64,000 nucleotides of DNA from Stenotrophomonas maltophilia (GTDB taxonomy: Bacteria > Pseudomonadota > Gammaproteobacteria > Xanthomonadales > Xanthomonadaceae): positions 4,558,501-4,622,500 of the forward strand of contig NZ_CP029773.1 of assembly GCF_003205835.1 (NCBI RefSeq). The letters run 5' to 3'. Positions 1-9,045 of the stretch are shown piece by piece. The position numbers were made by a program, and so were the translations under genes. The notes beneath the pieces were generated by a model. The model did no database searches. It was not told the origin of the DNA and saw nothing but the letters and a program-made list of their open reading frames with translations. Position 1 is the stretch's first letter, and each line of letters begins with the position of its first letter.

Positions 1-1362
1 CGCCTCCTGCTGCTGCAACGCGATCAGGTCCTGCTGCGCGGCATACAGGCTGCGCTGCGCATCCAGCGCCTGCAGATAGCCGTCCAGCCCGGTGCGGTAA
101 CGCGCATCGGCCAGCGTGTAGCTGCGCTGGCTGGCGGCGACCAGCGCACGCTGGGCCTCCATCTGCGCGGTCAGGTGATCGCGCGTGGCCAGCGCATCCG
201 CCACTTCGCTGAAGGCCTGCTGGATTGCCTTCTCATACTGGGCGATGCCGATGTCCTTGCCGATCTTCGAGGCATCCAGCGAGGCCTTCAACGCACCGGC
301 GTGGAAAATCGGCGCGGTGATGCTGGGCGCGAACGACCAGCCGCGGGTGCCGGCCGAGAACAGCGTCGACAACGCGGTGGAGCTGTGGCCGTAGTTGGCA
401 GTCAGCGTCAGCGTCGGGAAGAACGCAGCGCGCGCGGCACCGATATCGGCATTGGCCGCCTGCAACGCGTGTTCGGCGGACAGCACGTCCGGGCGCTGCA
501 GCAGCACGCTTGAGGGCAGGTTGGAAGGCAACGGCGCCAGCGCCACGGTGCCGTCCAGTGCCTGTGCGCTGGGCAGCATCGCCGCCTCCAGCGGCGCGCC
601 CACCAGCAACTGCAGCGCATCACGATCCTGCGCCTGCTGGGTCTGCAGCTTGGCCAGCGCACCGCGCGCGGCGTCCACGCTGGTCTGCACCTGCGACAGG
701 TCCAGGCCCGAGGCCAGGCCTTGTGCATGGCGGGCCTCGGTGCGCTGCAGGGTCTGCTGCTGGCTGTCCAGGGTCTGCCGGGTGAACGCCAGCGACTGCT
801 CGTCGGCCGCCAGCGCCAACCACGCCGTCGCCACTTCGGCCACCAGGCTGGTGCGCGCGGCGCGCTGGTTCTCGGCGCTGGCCAGCCAGTTCTGCAGGGC
901 CTCGTTCTTCAGGCTGCGGATGCGCCCGAACAGGTCCAGTTCCCAGCTGCTGATGCCCACCTGCACCGCATCGGATTCGGTCACCTGGCTGACGCCGATC
1001 TCGCTGTTGGCATCACTCACCCGCGAGCGGGTGACACTGCCACTGGCATCCACCGACGGCAGCAGCGCCGCGCGCTGGATGCGGTACTGCGCGCGTTCCT
1101 TCTCCACCTGCAGCATCGCCACGCGCAGGTCGCGGTTGTTCTGCAGCGCCAGCGCGATCACCTGCTGCAGGCGCGGCTCCAGGAACACCTCACGCCAGGC
1201 CGGCATCGCCAGTGCCGGCCCGGCCTCGCCGGTGGCGGCATTGCCGAACTGTGCCGGCACCGGCGCCTCGGGGCGCTGGTAGTGCGGTGCCATGCTCACG
1301 CAGCCGCCCAGCACGGTGGTCATCGTTGCGGCCGCCAGGGCGCGCAGCAGCATCGGCTTCAT
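1..1362 (-). CDS. smeC: Outer-membrane channel of the SmeABC multidrug pump, 3' end cut by window edge
   Basis: TolC/OprM-family outer-membrane factor that would join the SmeB pump and SmeA adaptor into a tripartite drug exporter. The 454 codons visible start MKPMLLRALAAATM, followed by a lipoprotein signal ending in GGC (lipobox near residue 20) and the family-typical HYQRPEAPVP segment. Two repeated efflux-protein halves follow, rich in Ala, Gln and Leu. The family is usually about 470 aa, so only the last few residues are missing at the left edge. The start ATG overlaps the smeB stop in an ATGA junction, so the two are translationally coupled. The name rests on gene order (C-B-A, then divergent S-R), which matches the published smeABC-smeSR locus from memory. 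Another RND outer-membrane component of the same family is the alternative. Confidence 0.85.
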   Translation of the reverse strand, partial: MKPMLLRALAAATMTTVLGGCVSMAPHYQRPEAPVPAQFGNAATGEAGPALAMPAWREVFLEPRLQQVIALALQNNRDLRVAMLQVEKERAQYRIQRAALLPSVDASGSVTRSRVSDANSEIGVSQVTESDAVQVGISSWELDLFGRIRSLKNEALQNWLASAENQRAARTSLVAEVATAWLALAADEQSLAFTRQTLDSQQQTLQRTEARHAQGLASGLDLSQVQTSVDAARGALAKLQTQQAQDRDALQLLVGAPLEAAMLPSAQALDGTVALAPLPSNLPSSVLLQRPDVLSAEHALQAANADIGAARAAFFPTLTLTANYGHSSTALSTLFSAGTRGWSFAPSITAPIFHAGALKASLDASKIGKDIGIAQYEKAIQQAFSEVADALATRDHLTAQMEAQRALVAASQRSYTLADARYRTGLDGYLQALDAQRSLYAAQQDLIALQQQEA

Positions 1363-4300
1363 GGGCTTGCCTCCGGGGCAGTGGCTTCGGCCGGCGCGCG
1401 GCCCGGGAACATGCGGCGCACCAGCAGGTAGAACAACGGCACGAAGAACATGCCCAGCACCATCGAGGCGACCGTACCACCGGCCACGCCGGTACCCAGC
1501 GAACGGCGCGCGGCCGAACCGGCGCCGGTGGCGAACACCAGCGGCAGCACGCCCATCAGGAACGCCAGCGAGGTCATCACGATCGGCCGCAGCCGCAGAT
1601 AGACCGCCTGCAGGATCGCTTCGCGGGTGCGCTTGCCCTGCTGTTCGAGGATGCGCGCGAATTCGACGATCAGGATGCCGTTCTTTGCTGCCAGACCAAT
1701 CGTGGTCAGCAGGCCGACCTGGAAGTACACGTCGTTGTTGAGGCCACGCAGGTTCATCATCAGCACCGCACCGAACACGCCCACCGGCACCGCCAGCATC
1801 ACCGCGAACGGCACCGCCCAGCTTTCATACAACGCCGCCAGGCACAGGAACACGAACAGCAGCGAGATGGCATACAGCATCGGCGCCTGGTTGCCCGAGA
1901 GCTGCTCCTGGTAGGCCATGTCCGACCAGGCATGGCTGAAGCCTTCCGGCAGTGTGTCGGCCAGCCGCGCGATCTCGGCCATCGCCTCGCCGGAGCTGAC
2001 ACCCGGCGCCGGCTGACCGGTGATCTCCATGGCTGATATGCCGTTGTAGCGCTGCAATGCAGCCGGCGCACTGGTCCAATGCGTGCTGATCAGCGACGAC
2101 AGCGGCACCATCTGGCCGGCCTGGTTGCGCACGCTCCAGCGCTCGATGTCCTGTGGCTGCATGCGTGCTTCGGCGGTGCCCTGGATGAACACCTTCTTGA
2201 TGCGGCCCTTGTAGATGAAGTTGTTGACGAAGTCGCCGCCCAACGCCGCGTTCAAGGTGTCATTGACGTCCTGCGGGTTCACGCCCATGGCCTGCGCCTT
2301 GGCGTCGTCCACCTTCACCGCGTATACCGGCGCGTCTTCCAGGCTGGCGTAGCGCACGTTGACCAGCTTCGGGTCCTTGGCAGCTTCCTTCAGCAGCGTG
2401 TTGCGCGCGGCCACGGCGGCGGCATGGCCGGCACCGCCTTCGTCCTGCAGTTCCAGGGTGAAACCGCCCGCATCGCCCAGGCCGAGGATGGCCGGTGGCG
2501 AGGTGATGAATACCTGCGCATCGGGCACGCTGGCCATCGCCGCGGTCAAGCGCGCGGCGATGGTATCGGCATCGTCCTTGCGGTCATCCCAGTCCTTCAG
2601 GCGGATGAAGGCCTGGCCGACGTTCTGGCCGCTGCCGGTGACGCTGAAACCAGCGGTGGCCTGGATCGAGAGCACACTGTCGTCCTTCACCGCAGCGGCA
2701 CTGAGGCGATCCATCACTGCACGGGTCTGCTCCAGGGTGGAGCCGGCTGGCAGCTTCACCAGCGCGTTGAGCATGCCCTGGTCCTCATCGGGCAGGAATG
2801 CGCCGGGCAGGCGCCACAGCAGCAGGCCGGTGGCCACGCTCAGCACCAGGTAGAACAGTACGCCCAGCGTGCGCCGGCCGAGGAAACCATCCACGCGATG
2901 GCGCAAACCGTTGGAGGTGCGCTCGAAGCGGTGGTTGAACCAGATGAAGAACTTGCCCAGCAGACTCGGCTCGCCGCCGTGATCGCCATGCGGGTGGCCG
3001 CCCTTGGGAATCTGATGCAGGATGCTGCCGCACAGCGCTGGGGTGATGGTCATCGCCACCAGCACCGACAGGATCATCGCGGCGGCGATCGTCACCGAGA
3101 ACTGGCGATAGATCACGCCGGTGACACCACTGAAGAACGCCATCGGCAGGAACACCGCGGTCAGCACCAGCACGATGCCGACCAGCGCGCCGGTGATCTG
3201 GCCCATCGCCTTCAGCGTGGCCGGCTTCGGTGCCAGCCCTTCGAAGGTCATCACCCGCTCCACGTTCTCCACCACCACGATGGCATCGTCCACCAGCAGG
3301 CCGATGGCCAGCACCAGCGCGAACATGGTCAGCGTGTTGATCGAGTACCCGAAGGCCGCCAGCACGCCGAACGTGCCCAGCAGCACCACCGGCACCGCGA
3401 TGGTCGGGATCAGCGTGGCCCGCCAGTTCTGCAGGAACAGGTACATCACCAGCACCACCAGCGCGATCGCCTCGATCAGGGTGATCACCACTTCCTTCAG
3501 CGAGATGGTCACGAACGGCGTGGTGGTGAATGCCACGTGGGCGGTGTAGCCATGCGGCCAGTACTTCTGCAGCTGCTGAAGCCGCGCATCGATGGCCTTG
3601 GACACGGCGATGGCGTTTGCACCGGCGTTGAGCTCGATGCCCAGCGAGGCCGACGGCTTGCCGTTGAAGGTGCTGATGCTGTCGTAGCTCTCCGGCCCCA
3701 GGCCGATCGTCGCCACGTCACCCAGGTGCACCACGCTGCCATTGGCATCGGCCTTGAGCACCACCTGCGCGAACTGCTCGGGGGTGTGCAGGCGGCTGCG
3801 CGCGGTCACGGTCGCGTCCAGCTGCTGGCCCTTCAGCGCCGGCTGGCCACCGAGTTCACCCGCCGACACATCGGTGTTCTGCGCCTGCAGTGCGCTCTCG
3901 ATGTCCGACGGCATCAGCGCGTACTGGCGCATCTTTTCCGGGTCCAGCCAGATGCGCATGGCGTATTCCTGGCCGATCGGCTGGATGTTGCCGACGCCGC
4001 TGACACGGCTGATCTGGTCGTCGATGCGCGCTTCCATGAAGTTGGCGACATCGAAGTTGTCCATGCTGCCGTCTTCGCTGGTGAACGACAGCACCTCGAA
4101 GATCGAACCACTGGACTTGGTGATGGTCAGGCCGTTCTGCTGCACCGCCTGCGGCAGCGTCGCCATGGCCGCCTGCAGCTGGTTCTGCACCTGCACCTGT
4201 GCGGTGTCCGGATTGGTACCGGTAGCGAACACCAGGTTGACCTGCGCCGAGCCGTCGGAGGCACTGGTCGAGGTCATGTACATCAGGTGGTCCAGGCTCT

Positions 4301-4508
4301 GCTGGGACTGCTCGATGACCTGGGTGACCGCGTTCTCCACGGTCTGCGACGAGGCGCCGGTGTAGGTGGCGCGGATGGTGATGGTGGGCGGGGCGATCTG
4401 CGGGTAGCGGTCCACCGGCAGGATCAGGATCGCGAGCAGGCCGAGCAGGCTGACCGCGATGGCGATCACCCAGGCGAAGATCGGCCGGTCGATGAAGAAA
4501 CGAACCAT
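1359..4508 (-). CDS. smeB: RND multidrug efflux permease SmeB (AcrB family)
   Basis: Inner-membrane proton-driven pump of the HAE-RND family, 1049 aa, the normal full length. It opens with the AcrB-type MVRFFIDRPIFAWVIAI first membrane helix. It has the two large periplasmic loops and the transmembrane-4 motif GLLVDDAIVVVENVERV, whose Asp-Asp pair carries protons in this family. Ordinary AcrB-like domain order is seen throughout, ending in a Pro/Ala-rich tail. It lies 12 bp after smeA and overlaps smeC by 4 bp, so smeA-smeB-smeC form one operon. Known SmeB substrates are antibiotics and dyes, but this copy's substrate range cannot be read from sequence. The symbol is from locus layout, while the family assignment is certain. 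Confidence 0.92.
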   Translation of the reverse strand: MVRFFIDRPIFAWVIAIAVSLLGLLAILILPVDRYPQIAPPTITIRATYTGASSQTVENAVTQVIEQSQQSLDHLMYMTSTSASDGSAQVNLVFATGTNPDTAQVQVQNQLQAAMATLPQAVQQNGLTITKSSGSIFEVLSFTSEDGSMDNFDVANFMEARIDDQISRVSGVGNIQPIGQEYAMRIWLDPEKMRQYALMPSDIESALQAQNTDVSAGELGGQPALKGQQLDATVTARSRLHTPEQFAQVVLKADANGSVVHLGDVATIGLGPESYDSISTFNGKPSASLGIELNAGANAIAVSKAIDARLQQLQKYWPHGYTAHVAFTTTPFVTISLKEVVITLIEAIALVVLVMYLFLQNWRATLIPTIAVPVVLLGTFGVLAAFGYSINTLTMFALVLAIGLLVDDAIVVVENVERVMTFEGLAPKPATLKAMGQITGALVGIVLVLTAVFLPMAFFSGVTGVIYRQFSVTIAAAMILSVLVAMTITPALCGSILHQIPKGGHPHGDHGGEPSLLGKFFIWFNHRFERTSNGLRHRVDGFLGRRTLGVLFYLVLSVATGLLLWRLPGAFLPDEDQGMLNALVKLPAGSTLEQTRAVMDRLSAAAVKDDSVLSIQATAGFSVTGSGQNVGQAFIRLKDWDDRKDDADTIAARLTAAMASVPDAQVFITSPPAILGLGDAGGFTLELQDEGGAGHAAAVAARNTLLKEAAKDPKLVNVRYASLEDAPVYAVKVDDAKAQAMGVNPQDVNDTLNAALGGDFVNNFIYKGRIKKVFIQGTAEARMQPQDIERWSVRNQAGQMVPLSSLISTHWTSAPAALQRYNGISAMEITGQPAPGVSSGEAMAEIARLADTLPEGFSHAWSDMAYQEQLSGNQAPMLYAISLLFVFLCLAALYESWAVPFAVMLAVPVGVFGAVLMMNLRGLNNDVYFQVGLLTTIGLAAKNGILIVEFARILEQQGKRTREAILQAVYLRLRPIVMTSLAFLMGVLPLVFATGAGSAARRSLGTGVAGGTVASMVLGMFFVPLFYLLVRRMFPGRAPAEATAPEASP

Positions 4509-4520
4509 GCGCGGCGGGCC

Positions 4521-5717
4521 TCAGTGCGACTTTTCGTCGGTGTTGCCGTTCGGGTCGACCGCCGGCATCGCCGCCAGCTGCGCCCTGCTGGCCGCCACCG
4601 CCTTCACCTGCTGGCCGAGCGATACCGCACTGCCATTGCTGACGATCACCCGCTCGCCGGCCTTCAGGCCCTGCGTGATCTGCCACTGGTTGCCCACCAC
4701 CTGGCCGGTGCTGACCCGGCGTTCCACCACATGGTCCTTGGCATCGAGCAGGCGCAGCAGCGGCTCGCCACGCTCGTTGCGCAGCACCGCCTTCTGCGGC
4801 ACCAGCAGGGCGCGCGCGTCGGTGGCCATCGGCAGCACCGCCTTCAGGTACATGCCCGGCAGCAGCAGGCCGTCCGGGTTCGGGATGACCGCGCGCAGCA
4901 CCACGTTGCCGGTGCCCGGGTCGACCGCACTGCCAACGAACTCCAGCGTGCCTTCATGGGCATAGGTGCTGCCGTCCTCCAGCAGCACCTTCACCTGCGC
5001 CTTGCCATCGATGGCCTTCACCAGGCCGGCATCGAGCTGCTTGCGCAGCGCCAGCATCTGCGTGCTGGACTGGGTCACGTCCAGATAGACCGGGTCCAAC
5101 CGCTGGATGGTGGCCAGCGCCGCGTCCTGGCCGGCTGCGACCAGCGCGCCGGCGGTGACGCTGGAGGTGCCGATGCGGCCGTCGATCGGTGCGGTCACCC
5201 GGGTGTAGTCGAGGTTGATGCGCGCGGCCTGCAGCGCGGCGCGCGCGGCGATCACATTGGCCTGCGCCTGCTTCAGCGCCGAGGTGGCATCGTCGGCATC
5301 CTGCTTGCTGGCCGCATCCATGCCCAGCAGCGCGCGCGTGCGCTCGGCCTTGGGCTGCGCCGACAGCACGGTGGCCTCGGCCTGGGCCAGCTGGCCACGC
5401 GCGGTATCGAAGGCCGCCTGGTACGGTGCCGGATCGACCTGGTACAGCAGCTGGCCGGCCTTGACCTGCTGGCCTTCAGTAAACAGCCGCTGGCGGATCA
5501 GCCCACCGATCTGTGGCCGCACCTCGGACACCTCGAACGGCACCGCGCGGCCGGGCAGGGTCTGCTGCAGCGCCAGTGGCTGTGCGCTGGCGGTGATGAT
5601 GCCCACTTCAGGCGTGGCCGGGACGTCGGTCCTGCCCGCCGAGCAGGCGGCCAGGGCCAGCAGCAGGGGCAACAGCAGCGGACGGGGGGAACGGGACAGC
5701 GGGCGCGGGAGTGACAT
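4521..5717 (-). CDS. smeA: Periplasmic adaptor (membrane fusion protein) SmeA
   Basis: HlyD/AcrA-type adaptor of 398 aa linking SmeB to SmeC. The chosen ATG at 5717 gives a lipoprotein signal (hydrophobic Leu run, then ALAACS, Cys near residue 25); an upstream ATG at 5750 only adds an unlikely leader. Typical segments are the RPQIGG(L)I biotinyl-lipoyl start with GQQVKAGQLLYQVDP, an alpha-hairpin rich in Ala/Gln, the return lipoyl motif TAPIDGRIG, and the beta-barrel PVYLDVTQS. It is the first gene of the operon and its start faces smeS across about 116 bp, where both promoters must lie. Symbol by synteny with the S. maltophilia smeABC locus. Confidence 0.9.
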   Translation of the reverse strand: MSLPRPLSRSPRPLLLPLLLALAACSAGRTDVPATPEVGIITASAQPLALQQTLPGRAVPFEVSEVRPQIGGLIRQRLFTEGQQVKAGQLLYQVDPAPYQAAFDTARGQLAQAEATVLSAQPKAERTRALLGMDAASKQDADDATSALKQAQANVIAARAALQAARINLDYTRVTAPIDGRIGTSSVTAGALVAAGQDAALATIQRLDPVYLDVTQSSTQMLALRKQLDAGLVKAIDGKAQVKVLLEDGSTYAHEGTLEFVGSAVDPGTGNVVLRAVIPNPDGLLLPGMYLKAVLPMATDARALLVPQKAVLRNERGEPLLRLLDAKDHVVERRVSTGQVVGNQWQITQGLKAGERVIVSNGSAVSLGQQVKAVAASRAQLAAMPAVDPNGNTDEKSH

Positions 5718-5833
5718 GGGGGCGTGGAGGCCTTGCGTTGACCCGTGCACGCTGCCGTGGAACTGTGCAGAGAATATGGAGATTGTGCGACTGGCTCAGC
5801 TGACGCTTGCTTTCAGCGCCGCATGCGCCGCTA
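5718..5833. promoter_or_regulatory. Divergent smeA/smeS promoter region
   Basis: The 116-bp gap between the start codons of smeA (minus) and smeS (plus) must hold both promoters and is the likely SmeR binding region. I see no clear sigma-70 hexamers or strong palindrome, so sites are not placed. Confidence 0.5.
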
Positions 5834-7237
5834 ATGGCCCCCGCGATGGCGAAGATTCAACTCAAATTCGGCCTGACCGCGAAGACCTTCCTCGCGATCT
5901 TCACCGCCTGCCTGCTGGTGCTGGCAGTGAACGGCATTGCCAGCCGCGTGGCGTTCCAGACCGGCTTCCTGGACTACCTCAACGACCAGGGCGACCTGCG
6001 CATGCAGCGCCTGATGCCCCACCTGCAGCGCGAGTACAGCGCCCACGGCGGCTGGGAGCATCTGCGCGGCGACAGTGACCGCTGGGCGCGGCTGCTGCGC
6101 CCGGACCTGGCCCATGGGCACGAAGGCCCGGTGCCGCCGCTGTCCGACCAGACCGGCGTTCCCTCACGGCTGGGCCTGTTCGATGCGCAGCATCGGTTCG
6201 TGGCCGGCAACCCCGATGCCACCAGTGATGACGATCCGCATCCGGTGCAGCTGGATGGGCACACCGTGGGCTGGCTGGGCATGGTGCCGTTCCAGACCGT
6301 CATCGCCACCAACGATCTGAATTTCTACAACACCCAGATGCGCGCATGGTGGGTGATCGGCATCTCGCTGCTGCTGGTGACGGTACTGCTGGCCTGGCTG
6401 GTGTCACGCGCGCTGCGCCAGCGCCTGGCCAAACTCGCCGCGGCCACCCATCGGCTCGCCGCCGGCGACTACGCCACCCGCATCGAGCGCACCAGCGATG
6501 ACGAGCTGGACGCACTGGTCAACGACTTCAACCGGATGGCACAAGCGCTGGATGATACCGAGCGCAACCGCCGCGCCTTCATCGCCGACATCTCGCACGA
6601 ACTGCGTACGCCACTGGCGGTGGTACGCGCCGAACTGGAGGCGATCGAAGACGGCATCCGCCCGCTGGACCGCGCCAACCTCGGTGCCCTGCAGGGCGAG
6701 ATCCGCCAGCTGGGCAAACTGATCGACGACCTGCACGACCTGTCGATGACCCAGTCCGGGGGCCTGGCCTACCGCTTCGCGCCGCTGGACCTGGTGGCAC
6801 TGCTGCGCAGCGAGCTCAATGGCATGCGCGTGCGCTTCGCCAATGCGGGCCTGGCGCTGGAAGAAGACCTGCCGGCCGGCCCGCTGCCGGTCTCCGGCGA
6901 TGAGCGGCGCCTGCAGCAGGTCCTCGCCAACCTGCTGGAAAACGCGCTGCGCTATACCCATACCGGCGGCCGCGTACGTGTGCAGGCCGCGCGCGTGCCC
7001 GCCGGCGTGCAGCTGGTCGTGGAAGACACCGCTCCGGGCGTACCGGCCGACAAATGCGCGCTGCTGTTCGAGCGCTTCTACCGGGTGGAGAGTTCGCGCA
7101 ACCGTGCCAGCGGCGGCAGCGGGCTGGGCCTGGCCATCAGCCACAACATCATCCTCGCCCACCACGGCCACATCCACGCCGAGCCTTCGGTGCTGGGTGG
7201 CCTGCGCGTGGTCATCACCCTGCCGGAGCCTGCATGA
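5834..7237 (+). CDS. smeS: Sensor histidine kinase SmeS
   Basis: Inner-membrane sensor kinase of the BaeS type that would phosphorylate SmeR and so control the divergent pump. From the chosen ATG (MAPAMAKIQ) it is 467 aa; an ATG at 5846 (MAKIQLKFG) is equally possible. Order: N-terminal membrane helix, a periplasmic domain of about 140 residues, a second helix (WWVIGISLLLVTVLL), a HAMP linker, the HisKA phospho-acceptor motif ISHELRTPLAV, and the ATPase domain with NLLENALRY (N box) and GSGLGLAI (G2 box). The G1 box reads DTAPGVP, slightly off the usual DxGxG. Its stop overlaps the smeR start by 4 bp. Confidence 0.88.
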   Translation: MAPAMAKIQLKFGLTAKTFLAIFTACLLVLAVNGIASRVAFQTGFLDYLNDQGDLRMQRLMPHLQREYSAHGGWEHLRGDSDRWARLLRPDLAHGHEGPVPPLSDQTGVPSRLGLFDAQHRFVAGNPDATSDDDPHPVQLDGHTVGWLGMVPFQTVIATNDLNFYNTQMRAWWVIGISLLLVTVLLAWLVSRALRQRLAKLAAATHRLAAGDYATRIERTSDDELDALVNDFNRMAQALDDTERNRRAFIADISHELRTPLAVVRAELEAIEDGIRPLDRANLGALQGEIRQLGKLIDDLHDLSMTQSGGLAYRFAPLDLVALLRSELNGMRVRFANAGLALEEDLPAGPLPVSGDERRLQQVLANLLENALRYTHTGGRVRVQAARVPAGVQLVVEDTAPGVPADKCALLFERFYRVESSRNRASGGSGLGLAISHNIILAHHGHIHAEPSVLGGLRVVITLPEPA

Positions 7238-7923
7238 GCACGTCCCCCGCTGCGTCCGCGAAGATCCTGATCGTCGAGGATGAGCCACGCCTGGCCTCGG
7301 TCCTGCGCGACTACCTGGCCGCCGCCGGCATGGCCAGCGAATGGGTGGACGATGGCGGCCAGGTGATCGACGCCTTCGCGCGCTACCAGCCTGATCTGGT
7401 GCTGCTGGACCTGATGCTGCCGCAGCGCGACGGCGTCGACCTGTGCCGCGAACTGCGTGCCAGCAGTGACGTGCCGGTGATCATGGTCACCGCGCGGGTG
7501 GAAGAGATCGATCGCCTGCTGGGCCTGGAGATCGGCGCCGACGACTACATCTGCAAGCCGTTCAGTCCGCGCGAAGTGGTCGCGCGGGTGATGGCAGTGC
7601 TGCGCCGCTACCGCCCGGACCCCGCTGCACGCGCCAACAGCGGCCTGCACATCGATGAGCCGGCGGCACGCGCCACCTGGAACGGCAAAGGCCTGGACCT
7701 GACGCCGGTGGAGTACCGCCTGCTGCGCACCCTGCTGGCCACGCCCGGCCGGATCTGGGCCCGCGATGAGTTGCTCGACCGCCTCTATCTGGACCATCGC
7801 GTGGTGGTCGACCGTACCGTCGACAGCCACGTGCGCAACCTGCGCCGCAAGCTGGCCGACGCCGGCATGGAAGGCGAGCCGATCCGCTCGGTATACGGGA
7901 TGGGTTACAGCTACGAACCCTAG
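7234..7923 (+). CDS. smeR: Response regulator SmeR (OmpR family)
   Basis: 229-aa two-component regulator. The receiver domain has the acidic pocket VEDEP, the phosphorylation Asp at residue 59 in LVLLDLMLP, and the conserved Lys in ICKPFSPRE. The winged-helix output domain covers roughly residues 130-229 (LDLTPVEYRLLRTLL ... DRTVDSHVRNLRRKL ... YGMGYSYEP). The start is fixed by the ATGA overlap with smeS. Its expected targets are the smeABC promoter and its own operon. Two REP hairpins follow within a few bases of the stop and may serve as the transcript 3' end. Confidence 0.9.
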   Translation: MSTSPAASAKILIVEDEPRLASVLRDYLAAAGMASEWVDDGGQVIDAFARYQPDLVLLDLMLPQRDGVDLCRELRASSDVPVIMVTARVEEIDRLLGLEIGADDYICKPFSPREVVARVMAVLRRYRPDPAARANSGLHIDEPAARATWNGKGLDLTPVEYRLLRTLLATPGRIWARDELLDRLYLDHRVVVDRTVDSHVRNLRRKLADAGMEGEPIRSVYGMGYSYEP

Positions 7924-7925
7924 CC

Positions 7926-8003
7926 GGTAGTGCCGGCCGCTGGCCGGCAACCGCAGAATTCCAGGTGCGCCCATGAGGTTGCCGGCCAGCGGCCGGCACT
8001 ACC
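7926..8003. repeat. Inverted pair of GTAG REP hairpins (SMAG type)
   Basis: 78-bp element: GGTAGTGCCGGCCGCTGGCC... at the left arm and its inverse ending ...GGCCGGCACTACC at the right arm, with about 30 bp between. It is nearly identical to the element at 8896-8973. It looks like the S. maltophilia GTAG-ended (SMAG) REP family, known from the literature to be present in very many copies. Confidence 0.9.
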
Positions 8004-8055
8004 CGTGCGCACCTGCGTTACAGTCGAGCACGCTCGACACTGCGAACACGACTGC

Positions 8056-8877
8056 ATGGACGATATCCACCCGATCGCGCCGGACAAGCGCGCCGCCATC
8101 CTTTCCACCCTCGCCGCGATCGAACAGCGCCACGATGTGCGTGTGCTGCTGGCCTGCGAATCGGGCAGCCGCGGCTGGGGCTTCTCCTCGCCGGACAGTG
8201 ACTACGACGCGCGCTTCATCTACGTGCATCGCCAGCCGTGGTACCTCAGCGTCAACGAGAGCACCGGTCCCGGCGAAGCGCAGCGTGATGTGATCGAGCT
8301 GCCGATCGATGAGGAGCTCGACGTCAGTGGCTGGGACCTGCGCAAGGCACTGCGGCTGGTCTCCAAGTCCAATCCAACGCTGATCGAGTGGCTGCGTTCG
8401 CCGATCGTGTACCAGCAGGATGACGCTGCGGTGGCGCAGCTGTGGGAGGCAGCGAAGGGGTTCTATTCGCCGCTGGGCAGCTGGTGGCACTACATGAGCA
8501 TGGCGAAGACCACGTACAGCCGCCATCTGGGCGAGCCCACCGTCAGTACCAAGAAGTACCTGTATGTGCTGCGTGCCCTGCTTGCCTGCCAGTGGATCGA
8601 AAGCGAATCCACGCCGCCGCCGATGGCCTTCGAGGACCTGCTGGACCGGCTGCTGCCTGACGGTCCCGTGCGCAACGCCATCGACGCCCTGCTGGTGGTC
8701 AAGCGAGCCAGCGCCGAAGTCACCGCCCGTCCGCGCGTCGTCATCATCAGCGACTACATCGACCATGCAATGGCCGTGCGCACCGCGCAGGTCCCGCAGC
8801 TGGCGGCCGGACAGGGTGACAACGGCTGGCTGGACGCACTGTTCCGGAAGATGCTGGCCGAACTCGCGCCTGCATAG
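8056..8877 (+). CDS. Predicted nucleotidyltransferase (PF10127-like)
   Basis: 273-aa soluble protein. Its N-terminal third carries a nucleotidyltransferase-fold signature: ACESGSRGWGFSSPDSDYDARFIYVH contains the G-S-R helix followed by the paired acidic residues DSDYD expected to bind metal. Relatives are annotated as RlaP-type or YcgL-type nucleotidyltransferases of unknown substrate; some act near RNA repair genes, but none is adjacent here. It is a stand-alone gene between two 78-bp REP pairs, with no operon partner. ATG 8056 is chosen because the homologous domain starts a few residues later (MDDIHPIAPDKRAAI). Substrate unknown. Confidence 0.75.
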   Translation: MDDIHPIAPDKRAAILSTLAAIEQRHDVRVLLACESGSRGWGFSSPDSDYDARFIYVHRQPWYLSVNESTGPGEAQRDVIELPIDEELDVSGWDLRKALRLVSKSNPTLIEWLRSPIVYQQDDAAVAQLWEAAKGFYSPLGSWWHYMSMAKTTYSRHLGEPTVSTKKYLYVLRALLACQWIESESTPPPMAFEDLLDRLLPDGPVRNAIDALLVVKRASAEVTARPRVVIISDYIDHAMAVRTAQVPQLAAGQGDNGWLDALFRKMLAELAPA

Positions 8878-8895
8878 GCGACCGCGCCGGCTTCT

Positions 8896-8973
8896 GGTAG
8901 TGCCGGCCGCTGGCCGGCAACCACGGAAATCCAGATGCGCCCATGAGGTTGCCGGCCAGCGGCCGGCACTACC
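8896..8973. repeat. Inverted pair of GTAG REP hairpins, twin of 7926-8003
   Basis: Same length (78 bp) and arrangement as the element before the nucleotidyltransferase gene. The inner spacer is nearly the same too (GTGCGCCCATGAGG in one copy, ATGCGCCCATGAGG here). SMAG/REPIN-type element, probably the 3' end of the upstream transcript. Confidence 0.9.
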
Positions 8974-9045
8974 CCGCGGCAGGCACGCGGCGTGCGGACC
9001 ACGCGGGTATCATCGCAGTGAACGCCCTGATTTCCGGAGACACCG

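Noticed and set aside
2079..5714. A 1211-codon open frame on the plus strand across smeB and smeA
   Set aside because: It is antisense to two well-supported pump genes, is very rich in His, Arg, Gln and Gly, and shows no domain. It arises from the high GC of the opposite strand.
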